From: CAZUXY01 sp964624235 | GTDB taxonomy: Bacteria; Spirochaetota; UBA4802; UBA5368 | Reading direction: 5' to 3' | Assembly: GCA_964624235.1 (NCBI GenBank) | Contig: CAZUXY010000006.1 | Span: forward strand, 26,826 to 90,825 | Length of the DNA stretch: 64,000 nt | Part shown: positions 9,059 through 16,002 of the stretch, one piece after another | Numbering within the stretch: position 1 is the first letter of the stretch | Layout: each line of letters begins with the position of its first letter | The notes under the pieces: generated by a model | Told to the model about the DNA's origin: nothing | The model's database searches: none | What the model saw: only the letters and a program-made list of their open reading frames with translations | Translations under genes and position numbers: made by a program

Positions 9059-9077
9059 AACATAACACTGTTATGTT
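9059..9077. promoter_or_regulatory. perfect 9+1+9 palindrome, candidate operator
   Basis: AACATAACA-C-TGTTATGTT is a perfect palindrome with a 1-nt centre, 34 nt upstream of the leftward flavoprotein start. A weak promoter, TTGCTT-N16-TATGTT, can be drawn on the minus strand so that the palindrome covers the -10. The size suits a TetR- or GntR-type dimer. Confidence 0.5.
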
Positions 9078-9121
9078 GTAAAGCAAAAAACGCCGCCGCA
9101 AAAACACCCGTTCCGTTGAAA

Positions 9122-9141
9122 GCGCGGATTTATTTCCGCGC
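9122..9141 (-). terminator. hairpin downstream of acyl-CoA dehydrogenase
   Basis: GCGCGGA (9122-9128) and TCCGCGC (9135-9141) form a 7-bp stem 3 nt past the stop of the leftward gene. The following U-tract (TTTC) is poor, so termination may be partial. The flavoprotein genes downstream have their own candidate operator. Confidence 0.45.
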
Positions 9142-9143
9142 CT

Positions 9144-10295
9144 TTATTTCATCATCTTTTTCAGCAGTTCGCCGGCGATAATCAGCTTCTGTATCTGGGT
9201 GGTGCCGGCACCGAATTCGATGCCCTTAATATCACGGTACATGCGCTCCAGGGGAAAATCTTTAATATAGCCGTATCCACCCAGTATCTGGGTCGCCCTG
9301 TCCACGGCTTTCATGCCCACCTGTGACGCGAAGAGCTTCGCGTACGATGCCTCGAGCCGCACCCGTTTTCCCTGGTCGGCAAGGGTCGCCGCCCAGTAGG
9401 CGAGGAGCCTGGCCGCCTGTATTTCGGTGGCCATCTCGGCGATCATTTCCTGGATCATCTGAAAGCTGACGATGGGGGCGCCGAACTGAACGCGTTCGCA
9501 GGCGTACTTGAACGCGGCGTCGAAGGCGCCCTGCGCCACCCCGATGGGCGTGAAAGAATAGATGATACGCTCGCGATCGAGTCCGTTCATGAGCACACGA
9601 ATGCCGCCGTTCACTTCCCCCAGCACGTTTTCGGCCGGCACCTCCATGTCTTCAAACACCAGCTCACCGGTCGGAGATCCTTTCACTCCCATTTTTTTAA
9701 GCGACCTGCCCCGCGAAAATCCCGGGAAACCCTTTTCCACTATGAACGCGGTAATGCCCTTCGGTCCCGCATCGGGATCGGTCTTCGCGTAGACCACCGC
9801 CACATCCATTACAGGTCCGTTGGTAATGAACATCTTGGTCCCGTTGAGTATATACTTGTCGCCCTTTTTCACCGCCCGTGTCCGCATGGAGAGGGCGTCC
9901 GAGCCCGCTTCCGGTTCGGTGATGGCAATGGCCCCGATCTTCTTTCCGGCGACAAGATCGGGAACGTATTTTTTGCGCTGGGCTTCGTTTCCGTTGCGGA
10001 ACAGGTTTTCGGTGCAGAGGATCGCGTGCGACCCGAAGGTATTGGCCGTTGAGGCGCAGCCGCGCCCCAGCTCTTCCATGACGATGCAGCAGGTAATGAG
10101 GTCGGCGTCGATGCCTCCGTACTCCGCAGGTATGGATATGCCGAAATAACCCATTTCGGCGAGTTTCCTGAAACTGCGTTCGGGAAACGCTTCCTGTTCA
10201 TCGATTTCCGGAGCGAGAGGGATGACCTCCTGGTCGACGAATTTCGCAATGGTTTCCTTCACCATGCGCTGTTCTTCATTCAATTCAAAATTCAT
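9144..10295 (-). CDS. acyl-CoA dehydrogenase, isovaleryl-CoA dehydrogenase-type active site
   Basis: The protein is 383 aa, a typical soluble ACAD. It has ITEPEAGSDA (125-134), FITNG (156-160) and a C-terminal RMYRDIKGIEFGAGTTQIQ. The usual catalytic Glu before G-T is Ala here (A363). A Glu is found instead in GLDRERIIYS (E242), the position used by isovaleryl-CoA dehydrogenase (and LCAD). This implies alpha,beta-dehydrogenation of a branched or bulky acyl-CoA, with electrons passing to ETF (no ETF genes in the window). It lies 11 nt downstream of a MaoC hydratase gene and is probably the last gene of the BKACE/thiolase-fold operon. Confidence 0.92.
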   Translation of the reverse strand: MNFELNEEQRMVKETIAKFVDQEVIPLAPEIDEQEAFPERSFRKLAEMGYFGISIPAEYGGIDADLITCCIVMEELGRGCASTANTFGSHAILCTENLFRNGNEAQRKKYVPDLVAGKKIGAIAITEPEAGSDALSMRTRAVKKGDKYILNGTKMFITNGPVMDVAVVYAKTDPDAGPKGITAFIVEKGFPGFSRGRSLKKMGVKGSPTGELVFEDMEVPAENVLGEVNGGIRVLMNGLDRERIIYSFTPIGVAQGAFDAAFKYACERVQFGAPIVSFQMIQEMIAEMATEIQAARLLAYWAATLADQGKRVRLEASYAKLFASQVGMKAVDRATQILGGYGYIKDFPLERMYRDIKGIEFGAGTTQIQKLIIAGELLKKMMK

Positions 10296-10306
10296 ATGAT
10301 CGCTCC

Positions 10307-10762
10307 CTATTCTTTTTTTCTGCCGACAAGAATTTTAGGCGTAAAAACGACACAGTCTTCATCACGCTGGTTTTTTATCCGTGCTTCGTATTCTATGGTG
10401 CCCATTTTTTCATCCTTGGGATTCAGCGCCTTTACCGTCGCCTCGCAGCGGATGGTGTCGCCTATCTTGATCGGTGCGGTGAAACGGATCCGGTCCATAC
10501 CGTAAAACGCGATGAATTTTTTCGGCGTAAACACGTAAGGTCCCAGACGGAACACCAGCGCCGAGCCCAGTGTGAGTCCCAGCATACCGTGGGCGATGCG
10601 TTCGCCGAACATGGTGCCTTTCGCGTACTCGACATTGGTGTGTATAGGATGCCAGTCACCGGTGATCATGGCGAACATCACAATATCGGTCTCGGTAATG
10701 GTGCGTCCGGGGGTCGTGAGCACCTCGCCTACCTGATAATCCTCAAAATATGTTTTTTCCAT
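10307..10762 (-). CDS. MaoC-family (R)-specific enoyl-CoA hydratase-like protein
   Basis: The protein is a 151-aa single hotdog. The hydratase-2 motif appears as MFAMITGDWHPIHTN (about residues 30-44) with the catalytic Asp and His, followed by GERIAHGMLGLTLGSALV. It should hydrate 2-enoyl-CoA to a 3-hydroxyacyl-CoA of R configuration. The frame extends to 10795, but AGGAGG at 10769-10774 fits the ATG at 10762. Next to an IVD-type dehydrogenase it could perform the hydration after dehydrogenation. ChsH1/ChsH2-type steroid hydratases are also MaoC proteins that travel with DUF35 and Ltp2. Confidence 0.87.
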   Translation of the reverse strand: MEKTYFEDYQVGEVLTTPGRTITETDIVMFAMITGDWHPIHTNVEYAKGTMFGERIAHGMLGLTLGSALVFRLGPYVFTPKKFIAFYGMDRIRFTAPIKIGDTIRCEATVKALNPKDEKMGTIEYEARIKNQRDEDCVVFTPKILVGRKKE

Positions 10763-11015
10763 AGAAAGCCTCCTCTTGAAGGTGTATAGTACCACGGCCG
10801 GTTCGGATAATCATGAACGCACAAACCGGCAACCCGGTACTCTCAACGCTGCCGTCAATACGATGAAGGTCCTCCCCCGATACAACGGGAAGGATCGATT
10901 TGCCGCGGTGTTAGTCAGGGAGCCGCTCAGAGGCGCCGGCCATTGCAGGAGTTGCGGATTTTTCCCGAACGACCTCCCGCCATTCCATGACACTGGGCCC
11001 CGATCGCTCCGGTTA

Positions 11016-11486
11016 TTACATCAGTGTGAAATGCCTGATATCCATCACACTGCCGGTGCGTTTATCCTCGAATACGGCTTTTACACGCGCTCCCACCTTC
11101 ACCTTATCGGGATCGGTAGAGTCAACGAAATGCGGAAAGAGGGTATCGGCGCCGTCCAGCCTTATATAGGCATACGTATAGGGGACCGGTCTCTGTGTCC
11201 CGGTGGAAGGATCCACAAACCCGAAACGGATAATGGCGCATACCACGATTTCCCCTTCGTCGGAGACCCTGACCAGTTCGTTCATTGCGGCATGGCACCG
11301 CCCGCAGACCTTTCGGGGTGGGACATACACTCTTCCGCACTCAGGGCACTTTATCCCGTAAAACGTTTTATTGTCTCTCAGTTCCGCCAGGAACTTCGAT
11401 CCGTATTTTCCCACGCTCCAGTTAAAGGGCTGGAAGGCCTCGCCGGAGGTTACGCTTAGCAGTTCTTTTTTCACTTCCTGTGTCAT
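11016..11486 (-). CDS. DUF35 Zn-ribbon/OB-fold acyl-CoA-binding partner protein
   Basis: The protein is 156 aa. A rubredoxin-like Zn ribbon (C47-x2-C50, C61-x2-C64) is followed by an OB-fold (YTYAYIRLDGADTLFPHFV). DUF35 proteins bind thiolase-fold enzymes and bridge or channel acyl-CoA, as in archaeal thiolase/HMGCS complexes, BbsA-BbsB and Ltp2-ChsH2. It lies 14 nt downstream of a thiolase-fold gene, which is the likely partner. The paralogue at 13862-14320 has the same Cys spacing. A 253-nt gap separates it from the downstream MaoC gene, so an internal promoter is possible. Confidence 0.88.
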   Translation of the reverse strand: MTQEVKKELLSVTSGEAFQPFNWSVGKYGSKFLAELRDNKTFYGIKCPECGRVYVPPRKVCGRCHAAMNELVRVSDEGEIVVCAIIRFGFVDPSTGTQRPVPYTYAYIRLDGADTLFPHFVDSTDPDKVKVGARVKAVFEDKRTGSVMDIRHFTLM

Positions 11487-11500
11487 CGCTTTGGCCCCCT

Positions 11501-12700
11501 TTATTTCTTGGACGGTTTTTTAGCTCCCAGGAGCATCACATCCGCCCAGTTGCACCCACCGAAGCCTGTGGCAAGGGCGTAATTTACTTTTCTCTGCACC
11601 TGACGCGGCCCGGCTTTACCCATTACCTGCAACGCCGCTTCGCCCACCCGGATAAGGGCGGTCGCGCCGATTGGATTAGAACACATCACCCCTCCGGAAG
11701 GATTCACCGGCAGTTCGCCGTCCATGTCGGTCACTCCGTCCCATACGAGTTTCGGCCCCTCACCGGGTTTGCAGAATCCTATGGATTCCATCCATTTAAG
11801 ACCCGCATATGAATAGGGAAGGTAGAGCTCGCACACGTCGATTTCTTTGAGCGGCTCTTTGATCCCGGCATCCTTGAAAACATTTTTCGCCGCGGAGGCC
11901 AGGGTATCGTTGTTAGCCCAGTCGATATCGCCAAGGTAGACGTAGTTGTGCCGGTTGTGAGTGGACACCACCCATGCGGGCTTTGGACAAATCTTCCCGG
12001 CCACATCCTCAGAGGCGAAGATCACGGCCGCGGCGCCGTCGGTGCGCGGGCACATATCGCTCATACGCAGCGGCCAGGCCAGTACCTGGTTCTGCTCGGA
12101 CGAGACCAGCAGGTCCACCAGCTGCTTCACGTCCATTCCTTTCATCCATTCCTGATGCAGATGGGTGTAGGGGTTGTTCAGGCCGTGCAATCGTTCACGC
12201 ACCGCGACCCTGGCGCCGTCCTTTTCGGTGACACCATATCTGTCCATATAAAGGCTGGCCTCAACCGCCAGTCCCGCTATGGCGCCGCCTATATTCGGCC
12301 TTTCCCATACAGGGTGAAAAGCGGTGATGATGGCGCCCGTCGTATCGGATTCCGAGTTTTTTTCCCAGCCTACGGCAAGGACCTTGTCGAAAAGGCCTGA
12401 GGCCACATGGTAGTATCCGCACATGGCCACGGTGGTGCCGGTGGTGCCGCCGGTAGTCACCTTGATCACCGGTTTCATCACACCCCCCGATCCTTCGACA
12501 CTCCACATGTCTACGTAATTGATTCCCTCGAAGTGGTCCATATTCCCGATCACTATCGCATCAATATCTTTAATCGTCAGTTCCGCGTCCTGCAGGGCCG
12601 CACGCACCGCCTCGTTGATGATCTCCACTCCGTTCACATCCTTCCGTGAACTCCGCTGGTACGTCTGGCCGAATCCCACAATCGCCGTCTTCTTTCCCAT
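11501..12700 (-). CDS. thiolase-fold protein lacking catalytic Cys (Ltp2/SCP-x-like; probable aldolase or CoA lyase)
   Basis: The protein is 399 aa from the ATG at 12700, chosen because GGGAGGG lies about 3 nt upstream and it avoids overlap with the preceding gene; the open frame reaches 12751. It has the SCP-x/thiolase fold, but aligned to the neighbouring intact thiolase at 29730 the nucleophilic Cys is Gly (G85 in VTTGGTTG), the ExHD His is Tyr (Y293 in ELYLPYSY) and the GHP His is Asn (N342 in SNPIGA). It therefore cannot do ordinary thiolysis. Ltp2 aldolases likewise lack the Cys/His pair, use Tyr residues and bind a DUF35 domain. It is flanked by a DUF35 gene (14 nt) and a second Cys-less homologue (11 nt). 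An unassigned structural subunit is the alternative. Confidence 0.85.
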   Translation of the reverse strand: MGKKTAIVGFGQTYQRSSRKDVNGVEIINEAVRAALQDAELTIKDIDAIVIGNMDHFEGINYVDMWSVEGSGGVMKPVIKVTTGGTTGTTVAMCGYYHVASGLFDKVLAVGWEKNSESDTTGAIITAFHPVWERPNIGGAIAGLAVEASLYMDRYGVTEKDGARVAVRERLHGLNNPYTHLHQEWMKGMDVKQLVDLLVSSEQNQVLAWPLRMSDMCPRTDGAAAVIFASEDVAGKICPKPAWVVSTHNRHNYVYLGDIDWANNDTLASAAKNVFKDAGIKEPLKEIDVCELYLPYSYAGLKWMESIGFCKPGEGPKLVWDGVTDMDGELPVNPSGGVMCSNPIGATALIRVGEAALQVMGKAGPRQVQRKVNYALATGFGGCNWADVMLLGAKKPSKK

Positions 12701-12711
12701 AGAACCCTCCC

Positions 12712-13848
12712 TTACGATCCCACCACAAAGATACAGTGGGCCTGGCCGCATGGACCGTTAATGCCCTGGGCAAGGGCGGTCTTTGCTCCCCTGACCTGCC
12801 GTTTCCCCGCCTCTCCGCGCACCTGAAGCACCGCTTCGATAAACCGCGCCATTCCGGCCACCAGCACCGCATGGGCCGAAAGCACTCCTCCCGACGGGTT
12901 CACCGGCAGATCTCCCCCGGTCGACGTGAGGCCGTTTTTTAACAGTTCAACCCCTTTCCCTTCGCCGGCAAAGCCCAGACCCTCGTACCACAGCGGCTCC
13001 ATGTAACCGAAGGCATCGTAAACCTCGGCGACATCCACCTCATCGAGAGGCCGGGAGATGCCGGCCATCGCGTAAGCTTTCTCCGATGCCGCCCTGAGAG
13101 CCCTGGGTCTGGCCAGGTCACGATACCCCAGCGTGTAGCTGTCAGAGCAATGCCCTACACCCTTGATCCACACCGGTTCCTTCTTAAAGCGTTTCAGGCC
13201 CTTTTTGTTTGAAAGCACCACGGCCGCCGCCCCGTCGCTTATCGGGGAACAATCAAGAAGTTTCAACGGATCGGCGATCATGCGCGACGCCATCACGTCG
13301 TCCACCGTAACAGCCATGGGAAGCTGGGCATACGGATTGTTCATGGCGTTTCCGTGGTTCTTCACCGAAACCAGGGCAAAGTCTTCCTGTGTGGCTTTGC
13401 TGAGTTCCATATAGGCGCGGGCCTGTAGTGCCGATGAGGACAGGGCGTCTATTCCCAGACCGCGCTGGTATATCGGATCGAACATGGCGTTTGTCACCAG
13501 GTTCATATCGCCCTCTGATCCTTTTGAATGGCACACCACCAGGGTGGTATTGAATGAACCGGAAAGTATGCGCATCATTCCGTAAAGTATTCCGAACGCG
13601 CCGTCACCCTCCACGGTGGAAATATCCTTTCCCCAGGAACCGGCGGCGTCCTGAATGGCCATGGAAGATATGGTGCGCCCGTCCCAGAAATCATTGGACA
13701 CCGTGATAATATTATCGATATCCTTAATTTCGGCACCCGCGTCCTTTAGTGCGCCGGTGGCCGCCTCGAAAACCATTTCCTCAAATGTATCTTCCTTTTT
13801 CCTCGCGTAGACCGTCTGTTCTACGCCGACCACTGCAATGCGTTCCAT
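12712..13848 (-). CDS. thiolase-fold protein lacking catalytic Cys (second paralogue)
   Basis: The protein is 378 aa with a thiolase/SCP-x-like fold. In VEGDGAFG the nucleophile position is Gly (G83); the ExHD motif reads AEVYDAFGY (Y277 for His); the GHP motif reads SAHAVL, keeping a His (H326). It differs from the neighbour at 11501, so the two may form a heteromer or act on different substrates. It starts 13 nt after the upstream DUF35 gene and ends 11 nt before the next thiolase-fold gene. I infer an acyl-CoA aldolase or lyase of the Ltp2 kind. Database labels such as 'acetyl-CoA acetyltransferase' would be misleading. Confidence 0.85.
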   Translation of the reverse strand: MERIAVVGVEQTVYARKKEDTFEEMVFEAATGALKDAGAEIKDIDNIITVSNDFWDGRTISSMAIQDAAGSWGKDISTVEGDGAFGILYGMMRILSGSFNTTLVVCHSKGSEGDMNLVTNAMFDPIYQRGLGIDALSSSALQARAYMELSKATQEDFALVSVKNHGNAMNNPYAQLPMAVTVDDVMASRMIADPLKLLDCSPISDGAAAVVLSNKKGLKRFKKEPVWIKGVGHCSDSYTLGYRDLARPRALRAASEKAYAMAGISRPLDEVDVAEVYDAFGYMEPLWYEGLGFAGEGKGVELLKNGLTSTGGDLPVNPSGGVLSAHAVLVAGMARFIEAVLQVRGEAGKRQVRGAKTALAQGINGPCGQAHCIFVVGS

Positions 13849-13861
13849 TAATGCCTCCTTG

Positions 13862-14320
13862 TTATGCGGGTGCGAAATACTGAATATCGTTGATAGACCC
13901 CTGCCTGTTTTCGGCGAAGCGGGCCCGCATTCTCATTCCTGTTTTCAGTTCCCCTGGATCCACTTCTCCCAGCAGGTGCAGAATCGCGCCATCGGCACCG
14001 TCCAGCTTTACCAGTCCGTACATAAGGGGCGCCCGGTGGGGCTGCATGCCGTGTGTATAGTGAACCGTGGTATACGACTGCAGCGTCCCGGTATCGGCTA
14101 CCCGCACCCACTCGCCGGTAAGCGCGAAACACTCACCGCAGTTCTTTTGCGGCGGCACATAGACCTTCCCGCAGGCGGGACAGCGTTTGCCCCAGATCTC
14201 TTTCTTGTCTCGAAGCTGAATGAAAAAATGGCTGCCCACTTCCCCCACATCCCACCGGTAGGGTACTTTAATGCGTCCGGAGTACACCATGTTTTCCACC
14301 TGATCAGTCCAACTGGCCAT
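13862..14320 (-). CDS. DUF35 Zn-ribbon/OB-fold protein (second paralogue)
   Basis: The protein is 152 aa from the ATG at 14320; AAAGGGGGAGAT about 5 nt upstream supports this start over the longer frame to 14404. Zn ribbon C47-x2-C50 and C61-x2-C64 with the same spacing as the protein at 11016, then an OB-fold containing LMYGLVKLDGADGAILHLL. It is 13 nt upstream of the thiolase-fold gene at 12712, its likely partner. Two DUF35/thiolase-fold pairs in mirror order (DUF35, thiolase-fold, thiolase-fold, DUF35) suggest duplication of a two-gene module. Confidence 0.87.
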   Translation of the reverse strand: MASWTDQVENMVYSGRIKVPYRWDVGEVGSHFFIQLRDKKEIWGKRCPACGKVYVPPQKNCGECFALTGEWVRVADTGTLQSYTTVHYTHGMQPHRAPLMYGLVKLDGADGAILHLLGEVDPGELKTGMRMRARFAENRQGSINDIQYFAPA

Positions 14321-14452
14321 TCCGATCTCCCCCTTTCTGGAAATATTGATAATCACGTCATGTAAACAACGGGACGGTACCGTTTCTCCGGCCTGCCATG
14401 TCACTGTCGTCTGTTTCAGGCAAGTGGCATCGTCCCGTTTTCGCGGACCATG

Positions 14453-15424
14453 TCAGCCTTTCGGTTTCGCCGGCAAGCCCAGCATTTCTCTTGCCTGCTT
14501 TATCGTTGCGACCTCCCGATTCATGAGTTCCGCGATTTTCTTTATGCGTTCAACCATCTGCGCATTGCTTTTAATCTTTTCGCCCTTTTTAAAATAAAGG
14601 TTGTCCTCCATTCCCACACGTACGTGGCCGCCAAGCATCACGCTCAGGGTGTTCATGGGGATCTGGAACGGTCCCACCCCTATAAGGGAGAACATCGCGT
14701 TGGGCGGCAGCTCATTTATCAGGGAAAGCACATTGGCGGGTGTGGGGAATGATGATGTCTGGAAGCCCATAACAAACTGGATCATGAGAGGAGTATCCAG
14801 GTTTTTCCCGCTTAAAAGGTCCTGGATCACCCAGTACTGTCCGGGGTGGTAAAGCTCGATCTCCGGTTTAATGCCTTTTTCCTTCATGGTTTTTGCATAC
14901 AGGTTTATGTCGGCGTAACTGGCGGGGATGCACTGGTCGAACACCATCGCAGGCCTGGGGAACTTTAGGGGTTCTTTACGCTCTTTAAGCGGCACCTTGA
15001 GCACGAAAGGACCAAGGTTCAGACTGGCCATGTCGGGAGCGGGATCCGCGTAGAGACAGCACATGCGCTCTTCCGTAGAAAGGTTCGGACCGCCGCCGGT
15101 GGTATTATTTATAATAATATCGGGACAGCGTTCCCTGATGAGCTTGTTAAGCTTCGAATAATGATCCTTATTGTTGGTCGTGAGCCAGTGACAGTCAGGG
15201 TTCCTGGCGTGCAGATGTACCGATACCGCTCCCGCCTTGTAAACCTCGTAAACGGCGTCAGCCTGCTCTTCGGCGGTCTCGGGCAGGTTTTCATTCATTT
15301 CCTTTCCCTGTACCCCGCCGGTAATAGCACAGGTTATCATCATTGGAGGGAAACTGCTGGTCATTACCTTTTCCATCCACTGATAAGGATTTCTATAATC
15401 CCACATATACTCTTCAGGTTTCAT
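14453..15424 (-). CDS. BKACE family (DUF849) 3-keto acid cleavage enzyme
   Basis: The protein is 323 aa, a TIM barrel. AITGGVQGKEMNENLP near the N-terminus and the Zn-binding VHLHAR (about residues 69-74) are diagnostic, followed by IINNTTGGG, MASLNLG and GVGPFQIPMNTLSVMLGGHVRVGMEDNL. BKACE enzymes condense a beta-keto acid with acetyl-CoA and split it to acetoacetate and an acyl-CoA. The start at 15424 follows AAGGAGG; the frame extends upstream to 15499 but would run through the operator. First gene of a leftward operon whose promoter carries the AAGTGA-N3-TCACTT site. It would supply or drain acyl-CoA for the downstream thiolase-fold genes. Confidence 0.9.
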   Translation of the reverse strand: MKPEEYMWDYRNPYQWMEKVMTSSFPPMMITCAITGGVQGKEMNENLPETAEEQADAVYEVYKAGAVSVHLHARNPDCHWLTTNNKDHYSKLNKLIRERCPDIIINNTTGGGPNLSTEERMCCLYADPAPDMASLNLGPFVLKVPLKERKEPLKFPRPAMVFDQCIPASYADINLYAKTMKEKGIKPEIELYHPGQYWVIQDLLSGKNLDTPLMIQFVMGFQTSSFPTPANVLSLINELPPNAMFSLIGVGPFQIPMNTLSVMLGGHVRVGMEDNLYFKKGEKIKSNAQMVERIKKIAELMNREVATIKQAREMLGLPAKPKG

Positions 15425-15482
15425 GAAGTCCTCCTTGGAATGTGTAGTAAGACGGTCTCGGCAAGCCAATGGTGTTTTTTGT

Positions 15483-15512
15483 AAGTGATACTCACTCATC
15501 TACTTTTGTCAA
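15483..15512 (-). promoter_or_regulatory. BKACE-operon promoter with TetR-type operator (AAGTGA-N3-TCACTC)
   Basis: Minus strand: -35 TTGACA (15512-15507), 16 nt, -10 TATCAC (15490-15485). The near-palindrome AAGTGATACTCACTC (15483-15497) overlaps the -10. The arrangement is identical, base spacing included, at 47483-47512 and 49157-49186. This is the geometry of a repressed sigma-70 promoter. Confidence 0.65.
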
Positions 15513-15519
15513 ATGTTTT

Positions 15520-16002
15520 TTGTCATACAAAAAAAATGAGTTTTTAATCAGAAACATGCCGGTGGGGCAGAGGCATTTTATTATCTTATAAAATTCAACG
15601 GGTTTTGCATCCACCGCCGTCCGCATTACACCGGTCAGGTATCTTCCTCTCGCGGGTCCCTGTGCCCGTATTTTCTTGATAATCAAATTATATTTATGTT
15701 GACTTAATGACTTACATGTGATTGCCTCAATGTATGGTGGCGCCATCCAGTCCGGGTAAAATAGCACTGACGCCTGCCCAGACATCGCCTGAAGAGGCCC
15801 GGGTTTTCCCGATGAAGACGGTTGTAATCGTATACTGCGGTCTTCACTCGCTTAACAAATAATACCCTTCAACAGGGGAATGATCTCTCGAGATGCATGT
15901 ACATGTATGGAGCTTTTTTCTCGCCTGTCATCTGCGCGAGAAGCTGGGGTTCCGGCGCCGTCAACATGAATCATCAAAACGCATATCTACAGGGGGGTCT
16001 TT
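15520..16002. other. intergenic region, divergent BKACE / acyl-CoA ligase
   Basis: No gene can be supported here. A 97-codon minus frame at 15492-15785 runs over the promoter and lacks a start signal or recognisable sequence. A short perfect palindrome, CATGTACATG (15896-15905), lies about 100 nt upstream of the rightward ligase. The strong RBS of that ligase (GGGGGG) lies near 15990. Confidence 0.4.

Noticed and set aside
9144..10295. Acyl-CoA dehydrogenase judged inactive because the YEGT Glu is Ala
   Set aside because: A Glu is present at the isovaleryl/LCAD position (E242), so an alternative catalytic base is available.
11501..13848. Calling both genes ordinary acetyl-CoA acetyltransferases
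   Set aside because: Both lack the nucleophilic Cys and the ExHD His that the intact thiolase at 29730 has, so thiolysis is not supported.
15492..15785. 97-codon leftward frame in the BKACE/ligase gap
   Set aside because: It covers the operator and promoter, and has no RBS or similarity I can recognise.
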